From the NCBI GenBank assembly GCA_024233865.1, contig JACKPA010000007.1:62001-126000 (forward strand): a stretch of DNA of 64,000 bases, read 5' to 3'. Both the position numbers and the translations under genes were made by a program. The notes under the pieces are model-generated. The model saw nothing but the letters and a program-made list of their open reading frames with translations, was not told where the DNA came from and did no database searches. Every line of letters starts with the position of its first letter. Position 1 is the first letter of the stretch. The DNA is from Leptospiraceae bacterium (GTDB lineage Bacteria; Spirochaetota; Leptospiria; Leptospirales; Leptospiraceae). Positions 36,726 through 46,060 of the stretch are shown piece by piece.

Positions 36726-37335
36726 AATCTATGGCAATTCAAAAAAGAATCCAGGGAAAACCTTGCTTACGGCTTTCGGTCCTTTTCCTGGAGTTCCTAG
36801 AAACCCAAGTTCAGCTCTTTTAAAAGAATTTCTATCCATTTCAAATGATAATACAAACCGGATTATGGGCGAATTTATAGAAACCTCTTATGAGTTTTGC
36901 AGATATTGGTCAAATGGTGTTCCAATAAAAGATTTTTCCTTAATAATTCATTTGGGTGTTGCTATGGGTAGTCCGAATTTTCGTTTGGAAAAAATTGCCA
37001 AAAATCAATGTTCCCCCTACTCTCCTGATATAAATGGAAAAACTTGGGATAAAGACTGTATATGCCAAGACGAAAATCAGGCTATTTGTACGGATCTGAA
37101 TATTGAAAAAATAGTATTTCAATTGAAAACAAAAAATCTGCCAGTTGAAATTTCAGATGATGCGGGAAATTACTTATGCAATTTTTTATACTACAATACA
37201 TCTCTAAAAAAAATTAAAGAAAATTCAAATACAAAAATTTTATTTATCCATATTCCGGACGATTCTCTGATTCCAATCCATTCTCAATTAAAAATTTTTA
37301 ACTCCATTATATATAAAATTTTTGAACAAATATAA
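36682..37335 (+). CDS. pyroglutamyl-peptidase I-like (C15) protein
   Basis: The product has the C15 peptidase landmarks TAFGPFPGVPRNPSS near the N-terminus, a Glu in FRLEKIAKN, the active-site Cys in SDDAGNYLCNFLYY and the His in LFIHIPDD. So the Glu-Cys-His triad seems present. The family removes N-terminal pyroglutamate from peptides. The only in-frame ATG (36682) lies inside the lipoprotein gene and gives an odd N-terminus. An ATG at 36731 would fit if the A-run after it had one more A, so a start-proximal frameshift is possible. Confidence 0.7.
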   Translation: MQLPLNTLAKQKQNKIYGNSKKNPGKTLLTAFGPFPGVPRNPSSALLKEFLSISNDNTNRIMGEFIETSYEFCRYWSNGVPIKDFSLIIHLGVAMGSPNFRLEKIAKNQCSPYSPDINGKTWDKDCICQDENQAICTDLNIEKIVFQLKTKNLPVEISDDAGNYLCNFLYYNTSLKKIKENSNTKILFIHIPDDSLIPIHSQLKIFNSIIYKIFEQI

Positions 37336-37345
37336 AAAAACCTCT

Positions 37346-37374
37346 TTAAACTATAAAATTAATTGCTTTATAAT
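37346..37374 (+). promoter_or_regulatory. candidate promoter of the 5S rRNA gene
   Basis: A perfect TATAAT (37369-37374) lies 17 bases after TTAAAC. It would give a leader of about 100 bases before 5S rRNA. The -35 match is weak. Confidence 0.3.
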
Positions 37375-37480
37375 ATTGAAAATAAATGATGGTTACCAAG
37401 TGAACAACACGATTTAGGTGGTTGTTTGGATAACATAGTTGTTATCTGCTGTTAGAAAACAGGATAAATTTGGAATTTTT

Positions 37481-37598
37481 TCCTGGTGATTATGGAGAGG
37501 AGGAAATACCCGTTCCCATCCCGAACACGGAAGTCAAGCTCCTCATTGCCGATGGTACTATATGGTTCGCTATATGGGAGAGTAGGGTGTTGCCAGGA
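37481..37598 (+). rRNA. rrf: 5S ribosomal RNA, isolated
   Basis: The 118-base gene has the conserved 5S core CCCGTTCCCATCCCGAACAC followed by GGAAGTCAAGCTCCTC and GCCGATGGTACT, then GGGAGAGTAGG. The ends TCCTGG (37481-37486) and CCAGGA (37593-37598) pair to form helix I. No 16S, 23S or tRNA gene is next to it. Scattered rRNA genes are characteristic of Leptospira and support that assignment. Confidence 0.97.
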
Positions 37599-37603
37599 AT
37601 TAT

Positions 37604-39847
37604 TTATTCACTTGTTTCGCTGTTACTTTCTTCTTCTCCATTTTCTTCTTCAACAGCAGAATTCTGAGGATAGATTTTTATATACTGGTTTTTATCAATT
37701 ATTGCATTTTTTCGATATTGCAAATCATCTTTAAGCTTATTCCATAAAATCGAATCTGGATTTGCTAAAATTTCTTTCGAAATAATATCTTCTGCTTGGA
37801 ATATCTGCGAATTTTGAAGATAAATTCTAACTTTTTCGGCTTTTAGGTTAGCTATTTCTGATAGCTCACTGTTTGCTCCATATAAGTTAATTAACTCATC
37901 AATTCTACCTAATGCTAATTCTGATTTCCCCTTAATCATCAATAAAGGATATAACCTTTTTAAAACTTGTTCTTTATAGGCGCTGTAATTAGCTAAAATT
38001 TCCATAACCGGAATATGAATCTCTTCTGGAGTAATTTTTAGAATGGAATTATAGGTGACATCCAAAAGTTCTTTTTCAAGTATATGATATTTGAAACAAA
38101 TATTAGCAACAAAAATAGTATTAAAATAGTCTTCATTCAAATAATAATAATTGGCATATACTTTATATGATTTATAGAACACGTTTTTATAGAGGGAAAC
38201 TGAATTTTGTATTTCAACGGAATAACTCGTATTATAAATTTCATTCAATGTTTTGGCAATATCTATGTTATTCTTTAACCGACTGATTTGAGAATAAATA
38301 TATATATCGATTTGATTGTTACTTGGAAATGATTTAATCTTTATTTTTTTTCTATCCAAATTGTTTTTGGGATAGTATAATCTAAACAAGGGGTATTCAA
38401 TAATTTCAATGTCTTGGATACTCTTTATAGCTGGCAAAGAAATATGCTGAAATATTATATAAGGATATCTATAAATATTTAGTCTATTGATGTAAATTAA
38501 AATTGGCTCCGGATTATAAGTCAACTCCATCACTAAAATTTTATTTTTAAATTCGCTTCTTTTGGGAAAGGTTTCGTTGTTAACAAAAGGTAATGAAGTA
38601 TTATAATAAATAAATTCCTCTTTATCAAATTCTATTCCGGTAAACATAAATGGAATAGGGTTGATTTCTTTTTGAGAAGTATAGCTATAATGAATATTTT
38701 TTGGAATTGGAGTAAAATAAAAGAAAAAGATAAATGAAGATAGGGTTACTAAAACAATCTTATTTAAATATCTGATTTGTCGCCGTAGTAAATATTGAAA
38801 CCAAAAGAATATACTTAAAAATACAAGGCATGTATAAAAAATTTCCTTTTGTTTACTATGATCATGTAAGACATAGGTGATAAATAAAAGGATAAAGGCT
38901 ATTAGTAAAGAGATTATTACTTTGAAAAATTTAATCTTTTCCGGTAAAGAAAGCATCATTAGCAAAGCATCAAAAAAAACTAAGATGTAAGAATATTTCT
39001 CCAAATTATTAAAATGAATCGTTAACACAATATCTATAAATAAGACCAACCTAAGTATAAGAAATTTATACCTTGTTTGATTTTTCAAAAAGCCATTTAA
39101 CCTTAATACATCAAAAATTAATAGAGCCGAAACAAAACCTATAAAAAAATAATCTATATTAACATTAATGGTTCCATAATAAAGTGAGCAATGGTATAGA
39201 AATATTGTTAAACCGGAATAAAAAAATATTTCTGTAATAGGGTTCAAGCTTGATATATAGTTCTTTTTTTTAATTGGAATATACATCAAAATAATTAAAT
39301 TTACTAAAATTTCTATAAGCAAAATCACTAAAAAGGGAAGAATGTAACCGTCCGGTTTTAAGTCTGTTTGGCTATTATTGTAAAGGCTAACAACTACAAC
39401 ACTTATTATACCTATTAAAAAACTCCATAACCTAATATTCTTTAGTGATTCAATGAACATTCCCATAACTAAAAAGTTAAAAGATAATAAAATAAAGAAA
39501 ATATAAGTGTTGAATAGATAGTCAATTTTAAGAATTTTTGACGAAAAATTATATAAAAAGAAAATTTCAAATAGCAAAAAAATTATTATAAAGAATTCAA
39601 AATATTTTTCATCTTTAAAAAACTTAATGAATTTTTTAGCAAAAAAACCTATTAAAGCAAAAAATATTATACAAATTTTAAATGTATTAAAGTAATATGG
39701 ATCATTTTCAATTGATTTAATTTCGAAATAGGTTGTTTTTAAAATCAAGGTACCTAAAAAACCAACCGACAAGCATAAGAGAAGATTGGGTACAAGTAAC
39801 CAATTTAATAATCCATAAGACAGTATCTTTTCTATATTTTTTCTCAT
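37604..39847 (-). CDS. large polytopic membrane protein with C-terminal helical repeat domain
   Basis: I do not recognise a family. The 747-residue protein has roughly 14 to 16 hydrophobic segments in residues 1-400, a more polar region (about 405-545), and a C-terminal TPR-like domain (about 550-720). The last residues are acidic (EEENGEEESNSETSE). The ATG at 39847 has no close gene upstream. It ends 5 bases from the 5S rRNA, on the opposite strand. Confidence 0.6.
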   Translation of the reverse strand: MRKNIEKILSYGLLNWLLVPNLLLCLSVGFLGTLILKTTYFEIKSIENDPYYFNTFKICIIFFALIGFFAKKFIKFFKDEKYFEFFIIIFLLFEIFFLYNFSSKILKIDYLFNTYIFFILLSFNFLVMGMFIESLKNIRLWSFLIGIISVVVVSLYNNSQTDLKPDGYILPFLVILLIEILVNLIILMYIPIKKKNYISSLNPITEIFFYSGLTIFLYHCSLYYGTINVNIDYFFIGFVSALLIFDVLRLNGFLKNQTRYKFLILRLVLFIDIVLTIHFNNLEKYSYILVFFDALLMMLSLPEKIKFFKVIISLLIAFILLFITYVLHDHSKQKEIFYTCLVFLSIFFWFQYLLRRQIRYLNKIVLVTLSSFIFFFYFTPIPKNIHYSYTSQKEINPIPFMFTGIEFDKEEFIYYNTSLPFVNNETFPKRSEFKNKILVMELTYNPEPILIYINRLNIYRYPYIIFQHISLPAIKSIQDIEIIEYPLFRLYYPKNNLDRKKIKIKSFPSNNQIDIYIYSQISRLKNNIDIAKTLNEIYNTSYSVEIQNSVSLYKNVFYKSYKVYANYYYLNEDYFNTIFVANICFKYHILEKELLDVTYNSILKITPEEIHIPVMEILANYSAYKEQVLKRLYPLLMIKGKSELALGRIDELINLYGANSELSEIANLKAEKVRIYLQNSQIFQAEDIISKEILANPDSILWNKLKDDLQYRKNAIIDKNQYIKIYPQNSAVEEENGEEESNSETSE

Positions 39848-39968
39848 TTTTTACGGGAATCCAACAAGCATAATTTTAACCATGATGTCTAAATCAATAT
39901 CTTTTATTATAAATAAGAATAATATCTTTTTGATATGGTTTAAAATTTTTACAGAAAAGATAAAGTAA

Positions 39969-41135
39969 TTACCGATCCAAATAAAATGAACTTTTTAAAT
40001 TAAACAACTCCTGAAATGGACTATCTGGTTTCGGATACAATATCATTGATAGAATGAAAATAGCAATACTTATAGAAATACCTAAAGATGCTAATAGAAC
40101 ATCTTTTCCAACTTTCCTAAGGGTAACCAAATATGGCTCATCTCTTTTAGTAACTACATGCAGAATAACCTCTCTACCTGCCAACAGACCAAGAAAAACC
40201 CAAGTGGTTGACATTGGCATTTTGCTAATCGTACCAAAGAAAAAAAGAATCAAAGCATAAACAAAATCTATAATAGTGGCTGCTTTTGCATTATTTATAT
40301 CTGATTTATCGCTAACTATCTCTTGGATCTTTCCACCATTATTTTTTATGATAATGGCTAAAGCCAAAGCTATCAACGCAATTGATAGAAATAATTCCAA
40401 AATGTTTAAAGACCTGGGTATATAAACAGCTATATTTGCCGTATCTTGGTAAAGCCAAGAAATCCATAGGGCGGAAGTCGAAATCCATTGCAAAAAAGAC
40501 CAAATTTTCTCATTTTCAGAATTAGTTTGATTTTGCTCTCTTTTATACTCATCCGGCTTCCATAGTGCAAGCAAAAACCATATTAATAATCCAGTGCAAA
40601 AAGCAACGCCGTATCCTATAAAAGATTTAAGTAGCATTTTATCGATATTTTTAGAACCAAAAAGAGACAAAACCAAAAAAGTAGTAGAAATGGGGGCTTT
40701 CAAGCGAGTTATAATAACCAAAACAATCGGAGCCAGCAATTGAATTAAATTAAACTGCTCCGGATAAGGAAATCCTACATTGTTTTTATTAGGACTTAAC
40801 CTACCAAAGTGAATTTGACCGTCATTTTTATACCAGCTCCAGACTATTACTACCATTAAAAGTCCGCAAAAAACTATAACTTTTGGCAGCCAATGTACTC
40901 GTCTTTTGCTTTCGATAAAAGTTCCTATGGTTTGTATGGCATCATTTCCTGCTACAGAAAAAGCTGCAATTAAAAAGGAAAACCAGCCTAAGTAATAATG
41001 TGGCAAACCCAAAAAATATCCCACAAGTATAAATGCAGAAGCTAAAAAGATTAAAAAAATAAATTTTGAATTACTACTAAAATTTTGTCCTTGACCATCT
41101 TGTTTTTTTTCAATTTGATTGGAAGGAGAACTCAT
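39969..41135 (-). CDS. PiT-family inorganic phosphate transporter
   Basis: The product of about 388 residues has 10 or so membrane segments. The PiT signature appears twice: GNDAIQTIGTF in the first half, and a second copy reading SKMPMSTTWVFLG with KAPISTTFLVL as its first-half counterpart. PiT proteins take up phosphate, usually as metal phosphate, with protons or sodium. I start at ATG 41135, preceded by AAAGGG; TTG 41141 lies close to that site. A Pho-box-like triple repeat lies about 46-72 bases upstream. Confidence 0.85.
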   Translation of the reverse strand: MSSPSNQIEKKQDGQGQNFSSNSKFIFLIFLASAFILVGYFLGLPHYYLGWFSFLIAAFSVAGNDAIQTIGTFIESKRRVHWLPKVIVFCGLLMVVIVWSWYKNDGQIHFGRLSPNKNNVGFPYPEQFNLIQLLAPIVLVIITRLKAPISTTFLVLSLFGSKNIDKMLLKSFIGYGVAFCTGLLIWFLLALWKPDEYKREQNQTNSENEKIWSFLQWISTSALWISWLYQDTANIAVYIPRSLNILELFLSIALIALALAIIIKNNGGKIQEIVSDKSDINNAKAATIIDFVYALILFFFGTISKMPMSTTWVFLGLLAGREVILHVVTKRDEPYLVTLRKVGKDVLLASLGISISIAIFILSMILYPKPDSPFQELFNLKSSFYLDR

Positions 41136-41180
41136 AAACAAACCCTTTAATAAATTCTAACTTTTGATAACACGAGTTTA

Positions 41181-41207
41181 TTACAATCATATTACAGTCT
41201 TGTTACA
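41181..41207 (-). promoter_or_regulatory. Pho-box-like triple direct repeat upstream of the phosphate transporter
   Basis: On the plus strand TTACA occurs at 41181, 41192 and 41203, exactly 11 bases apart. In the direction of the transporter gene it reads CTGTAATATGATTGTAATA, close to the PhoB box (two CTGTCAT-type half-sites in 11-base register). A TAGAAT sequence downstream could be the -10. This predicts induction under phosphate starvation. Confidence 0.6.
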
Positions 41208-41348
41208 TATTTAAGAAGTAATTTTATATTTTAGAGAAAATTATTCCCTTTTCAAACGCATTAAATTTTTTTACTATTTTTTACTTGATTAAAATGCTAA
41301 TATTCAACTAATGTCCCATATAAAGATACACCTATTGGAGTTTATAAT

Positions 41349-41714
41349 ATGATATTTAAACAAGTGATTTCACTTGCAACAGTATTGTTGTTTTCATCAT
41401 TTATAGTTATTGCCTGTGGAGGCGGTTCTAAAAAAAAGGCTGATAAAGCTAGTGACCCTACTCCTGCTACTTCAGCTGCCGGAGCGGATTTAAATAAAAA
41501 AGTATTGGTAATTGGAGAAGGCGGTAGCTTATCCATATTTGATCCACAAAATCCAACGAGTTATCGAGGTGGTGGTTCGTCTGCTTGCTGCGGAAGAAGA
41601 ACAGCAACTCCTACTCAAGAAAATTTAGAGCCTAACTTTATTGTGGTACCTTCTTATGACAAAGCTAACAGCAACAATTGTCGAACCTCGAATTGCTACC
41701 CTAGTCGAAGATAA
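41349..41714 (+). CDS. small cysteine-containing lipoprotein
   Basis: The 121-residue protein has a lipoprotein signal (MIFKQVISLATVLLFSSFIV) with lipobox VIAC followed by three Gly and a Lys-rich stretch. The mature part has no recognised domain; it contains a Cys pair (SSACCGRR) and two further cysteines near the C-terminus (NNCRTSNCYPSRR), possibly disulfide-bonded. It is followed by a strong terminator. It may share its upstream region with the divergent phosphate transporter. Confidence 0.65.
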   Translation: MIFKQVISLATVLLFSSFIVIACGGGSKKKADKASDPTPATSAAGADLNKKVLVIGEGGSLSIFDPQNPTSYRGGGSSACCGRRTATPTQENLEPNFIVVPSYDKANSNNCRTSNCYPSRR

Positions 41715-41790
41715 TAAGAAAGTTTAGACATGTATAGCAAAAGCTAATTTAAAAATAGTCAACAAATACACTAATGTTTAAAAAAATGAC

Positions 41791-41833
41791 ATGCGTTTTT
41801 GCCCTAAAAGTGAGCAAAGACGCATATTTTTTT
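41791..41833 (+). terminator. rho-independent terminator after the lipoprotein gene
   Basis: ATGCGTTTTTGC (41791-41802) pairs with GCAAAGACGCAT (41814-41825) over 12 positions with one G-T wobble, an 11-base loop, followed by seven T. Confidence 0.85.
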
Positions 41834-41846
41834 ATGTGGAGATATT

Positions 41847-42290
41847 TTGGATAATCTTATCCAATCATTTGTTGAATCATTTTACTTCTACCTTCCCCAA
41901 TACCCTAAAGAAGTCCCTTCTTTCTCTCAAATTTATCTTGAAAACAAACTTGTTTCTGAAAAATTCAATTGTGTAGAAGAGAAAAACTCATCCCTAGCTC
42001 ATAGTGAAATCGAGTGTATACAACTAGCAATTAACAAGCTAAAGATAAGATACTTAAACAATTGCAGCTTGATCACAACTTTAGAACCTTGCTTGCTATG
42101 CAGCGGAGCTATAATCTTATCTAGAATTAAAAGTGTTTATTATTTTATTCCATCCGATTCAGGAATAAGCTTGTCATCCATACCAATAGAAGGAATCATT
42201 TCTTTAAATCATTTTCCGGAAATTAAATTAATCCCCAATAAAAACATTCAGTTAATATTAAAAAATTTTTTTAAAGATAAAAGGTTTTGA
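41847..42290 (+). CDS. divergent TadA-like nucleoside deaminase
   Basis: The 147-residue protein has the zinc/catalytic motif HSEIECI (HAE in typical TadA) and the second zinc motif TLEPCLLCSGAI, followed by ILSRIKSVYYF, in the arrangement of tRNA adenosine deaminases. Overall it is unusually diverged: HSE for HAE, and the usual D-x-K-G segment after the second motif is not recognisable. If it is the cell's TadA it makes inosine at tRNA-Arg position 34. TTG 41847 is the start, with a GGAG site 6 bases upstream. Confidence 0.7.
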   Translation: MDNLIQSFVESFYFYLPQYPKEVPSFSQIYLENKLVSEKFNCVEEKNSSLAHSEIECIQLAINKLKIRYLNNCSLITTLEPCLLCSGAIILSRIKSVYYFIPSDSGISLSSIPIEGIISLNHFPEIKLIPNKNIQLILKNFFKDKRF

Positions 42291-42333
42291 TTGACTAATA
42301 TCGGTTTGAAAACGATTGATTATTCAAATAAAA

Positions 42334-42418
<85 letters not shown>

Positions 42419-42429
42419 ATAGATTAAAA

Positions 42430-43758
42430 ATGAGTGATTCCCATTTAGTATTTGCCAGAAAGTATAGACCTCAAATATTCAAGGACGTAATTTATCAAGA
42501 GTTGGCTATCAATGCCCTAAAAAACGCCTTTAAGAACAATCGGGTTGGTCATGCCTATATATTTTATGGTCCAAGGGGGGTTGGTAAAACTACCATTGCA
42601 AGAATATTAGCTAAACGATTAAATTGCGAATCACCGCAGAACAATGAACCTTGCAACGAGTGTACTTCATGTACTGAAATTACCAGGGGGATATCCAATG
42701 ACGTTTTGGAAATTGATGCGGCTTCCAATCGTGGAATCGACAATATTCGTGATTTGCGAGAAAATGTAAAATTTTCTCCCATGGGTGGAAAGTATAAAGT
42801 GTATATTATTGATGAAGTACATATGCTAACCGAACCTTCTTTTAATGCTCTCTTAAAAACCTTAGAAGAACCACCTCCAAACGTCGTTTTTGTGATGGCT
42901 ACAACCGAATATCATAAAATTCCGGAAACAATTCTTTCCAGGTGCCAAGACTTTACATTTAAAAAAGTTCCTTTAACTGAGTTACAAACCTATATTGAGG
43001 GCATTTGTAAGGTAGAAAAAATAAAGTATGACGAGGAAGGGCTGTTTTGGATAGCAAAAAAAGGTGATGGCTCTGTTCGAGATACATTATCCTTTATGGA
43101 ACAAGCAGTAACATTCACAGATTCCAACTTGAAAGGTGATTTGATCGCAGAAATGATTGGATACCAAGGCGTGGATGTTTTTATCGGGTTTATGCATGAA
43201 ATTTTGAATAGAGATAGTAATACAAACGCCTTACAAATGATTGAAAAATTTTCAATGGATGGAGTTGATTTGTTGAAATTTATGTGGGACTTTGTAGAAT
43301 TTTCCCACTCTTCCCTTCTTGTCAAAGAAGGGATAGCCAGTCGTGAAAATATTCAGTATCCAATGGAAGACCTTAAAAAAATTCAAAAGGAAATTTCCAG
43401 TATAGACCCGGAAATTCTAAATTTTCTTTCCAATCAGGTTTATGGAATTTATGAAAAACTAGTTTATATGAAATTTAGAAATTCCTTTGAAATGAAGGTG
43501 TTTTTGGAAATTCAAATTAAAACACTAATGGCAAATATAAACAAACCTTCCCTTTCCGGAGTCTTGGCAAAAATTAGCGAATTAAATGAGCTTGTGCAAA
43601 CAGAAATCAAATCATTGCCGGAAGACTCTATTATTTCCCCCCAACCTAAAGAACCAAAACAGGAAAAAAAAATTGAGCAGGATGTAGGAGAATTACTCAA
43701 AGAACAATTTTCCGGTGTAGATGTGGAAACAAACATTAGAATTCCTATTGACCAATAA
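42430..43758 (+). CDS. dnaX: DNA polymerase III subunit gamma/tau
   Basis: The 442-residue clamp-loader ATPase has KYRPQIFKDVI, Walker A GPRGVGKTT, the zinc module C-x8-C-x2-C-x2-C (near residues 60-75), Walker B IIDEVHML, and EEPPPNVVFVMATTE with the SRCQDF arginine finger. The C-terminal part after domain III is short and charged, so the protein is gamma-like and lacks most of the tau extension that binds polymerase and helicase. It is followed by ybaB and recR, the common dnaX-ybaB-recR order. Confidence 0.95.
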   Translation: MSDSHLVFARKYRPQIFKDVIYQELAINALKNAFKNNRVGHAYIFYGPRGVGKTTIARILAKRLNCESPQNNEPCNECTSCTEITRGISNDVLEIDAASNRGIDNIRDLRENVKFSPMGGKYKVYIIDEVHMLTEPSFNALLKTLEEPPPNVVFVMATTEYHKIPETILSRCQDFTFKKVPLTELQTYIEGICKVEKIKYDEEGLFWIAKKGDGSVRDTLSFMEQAVTFTDSNLKGDLIAEMIGYQGVDVFIGFMHEILNRDSNTNALQMIEKFSMDGVDLLKFMWDFVEFSHSSLLVKEGIASRENIQYPMEDLKKIQKEISSIDPEILNFLSNQVYGIYEKLVYMKFRNSFEMKVFLEIQIKTLMANINKPSLSGVLAKISELNELVQTEIKSLPEDSIISPQPKEPKQEKKIEQDVGELLKEQFSGVDVETNIRIPIDQ

Positions 43759-43821
43759 ATCCCGATAAATAGCTATGATTGTATCATAAAAAATAAAACA
43801 GTGCACTGAAAGGAGAAACAC

Positions 43822-44172
43822 GTGTTTGGAAAAAAATTAGACCAAATTAAAGATACCGTTGGAAGAATGAAAGAAATGAAAAAGCAGATGGCAACCATCC
43901 AAAAAAGGATTGCCTTGATTCGAGTTTCTGCGTCTGCGGGTGCGGGAATGGTTGATGTCACCGTAAGCGGAGACGGAATTGTAACGGATGTTAAAATTAA
44001 TAAGCAATTATTTGAAGGTGATGATATGAAAATGTTAGAAGATTTAATTCTTTCTGCTACAAACGAAGCTTTGAAAAAATCAAAAGACGCTATGGCTCAT
44101 GAATTAAAATCCGTTACCGGTGGAGTTGATCCATCGGAATTAACTAAGTTATTTAGTGGCGCTGGTGACTGA
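43822..44172 (+). CDS. ybaB: YbaB/EbfC nucleoid-associated protein
   Basis: The 116-residue protein has the family layout: an N-terminal helix rich in Lys and Met (KEMKKQMATIQKRI), the beta core AGMVDVTVSGDGIVTDVKI, and a C-terminal helix. YbaB binds DNA as a dimer. GTG at 43822 follows AAAGGAGA. It sits between dnaX and recR and its end overlaps recR. Confidence 0.93.
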   Translation: MFGKKLDQIKDTVGRMKEMKKQMATIQKRIALIRVSASAGAGMVDVTVSGDGIVTDVKINKQLFEGDDMKMLEDLILSATNEALKKSKDAMAHELKSVTGGVDPSELTKLFSGAGD

Positions 44173-44761
44173 AGTTCATTTTAACAAACTCGTTACAACT
44201 TTAATGACTCTCCCCGGAATAGGAAAAAAGAGTGCCTATAGAATTGCATTTTATTTTCTTAGATTAGAAGAGAGTCTATTCAATCAGTTTATAAGTAACT
44301 TACTATCTTTTAAACAAAATTTGCGATTTTGCAATGTTTGTTTTGGAATTACGGAAAATGAAGTTTGTGATATTTGTGAATCTAACCTTAGAGAAAGCTT
44401 TGTATTGTGTATAGTGGAGCAACCGGAAGATATATTTTTTATAGAGAATACGGGTGAGTACAAAGGAAAATACCATGTTTTGCATGGAGTTATTTCTCCT
44501 CTAGACGGAATAGGTCCGGAACAATTGAAAATTGCTGACCTTTTAAAAAAAATTGATTCAGGTGGAATAACAGAAGTCATTCTAGCCACTAACCCCACAT
44601 TGGAAGGAGAAGCAACGGCTACTTATCTTACAAATACGCTAAAAGACAAACCTTTAAAAATTACAAGAATAGCTTATGGTGTACCTTTAGGTAGTACCTT
44701 AGAGTATGCAGATCAATATACGTTAGGCAGAGCTATTAAAGCAAGATTACCATTCCAATGA
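44156..44761 (+). CDS. recR: recombination protein RecR
   Basis: The protein of about 200 residues works with RecF/RecO to load RecA on gaps. It has the helix-hairpin-helix LPGIGKKSAYRIAF, a four-Cys zinc finger (CNVCFGITENEVCDIC), and the Toprim domain (LCIVEQPEDIFFIE, HGVISPLDGIGPEQL, ATNPTLEGEATATYL). The GTG at 44156 overlaps ybaB by 17 bases; GTG 44165 is an equally good start. Its stop overlaps the next gene's ATG. Confidence 0.95.
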   Translation: MALVTEVHFNKLVTTLMTLPGIGKKSAYRIAFYFLRLEESLFNQFISNLLSFKQNLRFCNVCFGITENEVCDICESNLRESFVLCIVEQPEDIFFIENTGEYKGKYHVLHGVISPLDGIGPEQLKIADLLKKIDSGGITEVILATNPTLEGEATATYLTNTLKDKPLKITRIAYGVPLGSTLEYADQYTLGRAIKARLPFQ

Positions 44762-45447
44762 ACCAATCATTCACAAAAAAAATAGATACAAATACGACAA
44801 AACTTTTAGCTTTTGATATAGACGGGACTTTATTTTCTTCTGAGGAAATTATTCTTCCAACTTACCAAGAAGCAATAGAAAAATTTCTTTTATCAAAACA
44901 CTCAAAGATAATCCCTCCTTCCAAAGATGAGATAATCGAACAAATCGGGAAACCTGTAAAAACAATATTCCAAAATTTATTTCCGAATATCCAAGAGAAA
45001 GATCGAGATACCATATCACAATTTGTTCTGGAAATTTTGTGCAAAAAGATAGAAAATGGTGAAGGTATCCTTTATGAAAGTGTTAGAGAAACAATTTATC
45101 AATTATTTCAAAAACAATATACAATTGTAACTGCTTCCAATGGTCGTAAACCTTATATTGAAACAATTTTAAAAACTCATGGTTTGAACAACTACTTTCA
45201 GGATATAGTTACGCTAGACTATCATACAATTAAAACAAAAGGCGACATTCTTGATTTTTATAAAAAGCAATACAATCTGGATGGTTCACAAATTCTTATG
45301 ATTGGAGACAGGAGTTCAGATAGAGACGCTGCATTGCAAGCAGATACACATTTTGTTTTTACATCTTTTGGTCATGCAAGCAAAAACGAAATATCAAATT
45401 TTTCCAAACAAATAGATTCTATCGGAGAATTGTTGGATTTTCTGTAG
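44758..45447 (+). CDS. HAD-family phosphatase (Gph-like)
   Basis: The 229-residue hydrolase shows HAD motif I LLAFDIDGTLFS with both aspartates, motif II in TIVTASNG, the Lys of motif III in TIKTKGD, and motif IV MIGDRSSDRDAA. The helical cap between residues 30 and 100 is typical of phosphoglycolate phosphatase-like enzymes, but the substrate is not determined by sequence. It overlaps the recR stop by 4 bases. Confidence 0.88.
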   Translation: MNQSFTKKIDTNTTKLLAFDIDGTLFSSEEIILPTYQEAIEKFLLSKHSKIIPPSKDEIIEQIGKPVKTIFQNLFPNIQEKDRDTISQFVLEILCKKIENGEGILYESVRETIYQLFQKQYTIVTASNGRKPYIETILKTHGLNNYFQDIVTLDYHTIKTKGDILDFYKKQYNLDGSQILMIGDRSSDRDAALQADTHFVFTSFGHASKNEISNFSKQIDSIGELLDFL

Positions 45448-45550
45448 GGACTATGTAAAAAGCCAACTTCATTAATAAACATTTTCAAATTTAACTCTTC
45501 ATATCTTCTAAAAATTCTGATCCAGGTTTTACCCCAGTTATCCTAAAACT

Positions 45551-46060
45551 CTACAAGAAAAAATTTTCTAATTCAATAAATAATTCTTCATAAGAAGATA
45601 TATCACAATTATTTAATATTTTTTTATTAAAGGTATCTTCTACAATATATCCCTTTTCTCCATCATTATAAACTTCAAAATATAATATTTTTGTTCCATG
45701 ATTAAAGTAAAAACATAATCCACCTTCAACTGACTCACTAATTCTACTCATAAAGAAGTCTTTTTCAACTAATTTCTCTATCAATCCATTTGCTTCTATA
45801 AATATTTTTTCACTTGGTGGTTCTAAACCTTCTGAATCAAAGTCTATTTTTTTTATATTATTTAGCTTTTCCTTATATTCTATAATTTTTTGATCTTTAA
45901 AATCATTCTCTTCATTCAATTGAATTTTATTAATATATTCATTAGTGAATAAAAAATAATTATCTGTATAGATTTTAGTATGTTCCTTATCATTTTCTTC
46001 TTCACGATAATTTATAGTAGAAGGAACAGGTGGTGGTAGTGGTGGTATCTGTGTTAACAT
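45551..46060 (-). CDS. hypothetical protein next to the restriction-modification island
   Basis: I do not recognise this 169-residue acidic protein. It starts with a proline run (PPLPPPVPS), has no membrane segment, and is very rich in Glu, Asn, Ile and Lys. Its ATG overlaps the stop of the preceding TIGR04255-like remnant, as expected for a two-gene unit. Base composition is more AT-rich than the neighbouring housekeeping genes, suggesting acquired DNA. Confidence 0.55.
   Translation of the reverse strand: MLTQIPPLPPPVPSTINYREEENDKEHTKIYTDNYFLFTNEYINKIQLNEENDFKDQKIIEYKEKLNNIKKIDFDSEGLEPPSEKIFIEANGLIEKLVEKDFFMSRISESVEGGLCFYFNHGTKILYFEVYNDGEKGYIVEDTFNKKILNNCDISSYEELFIELENFFL

Noticed and set aside
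41791..41833. Riboswitch before the tadA-like gene
   Set aside because: The structure is a simple stem-loop with a T-run, which fits a terminator of the preceding lipoprotein gene.
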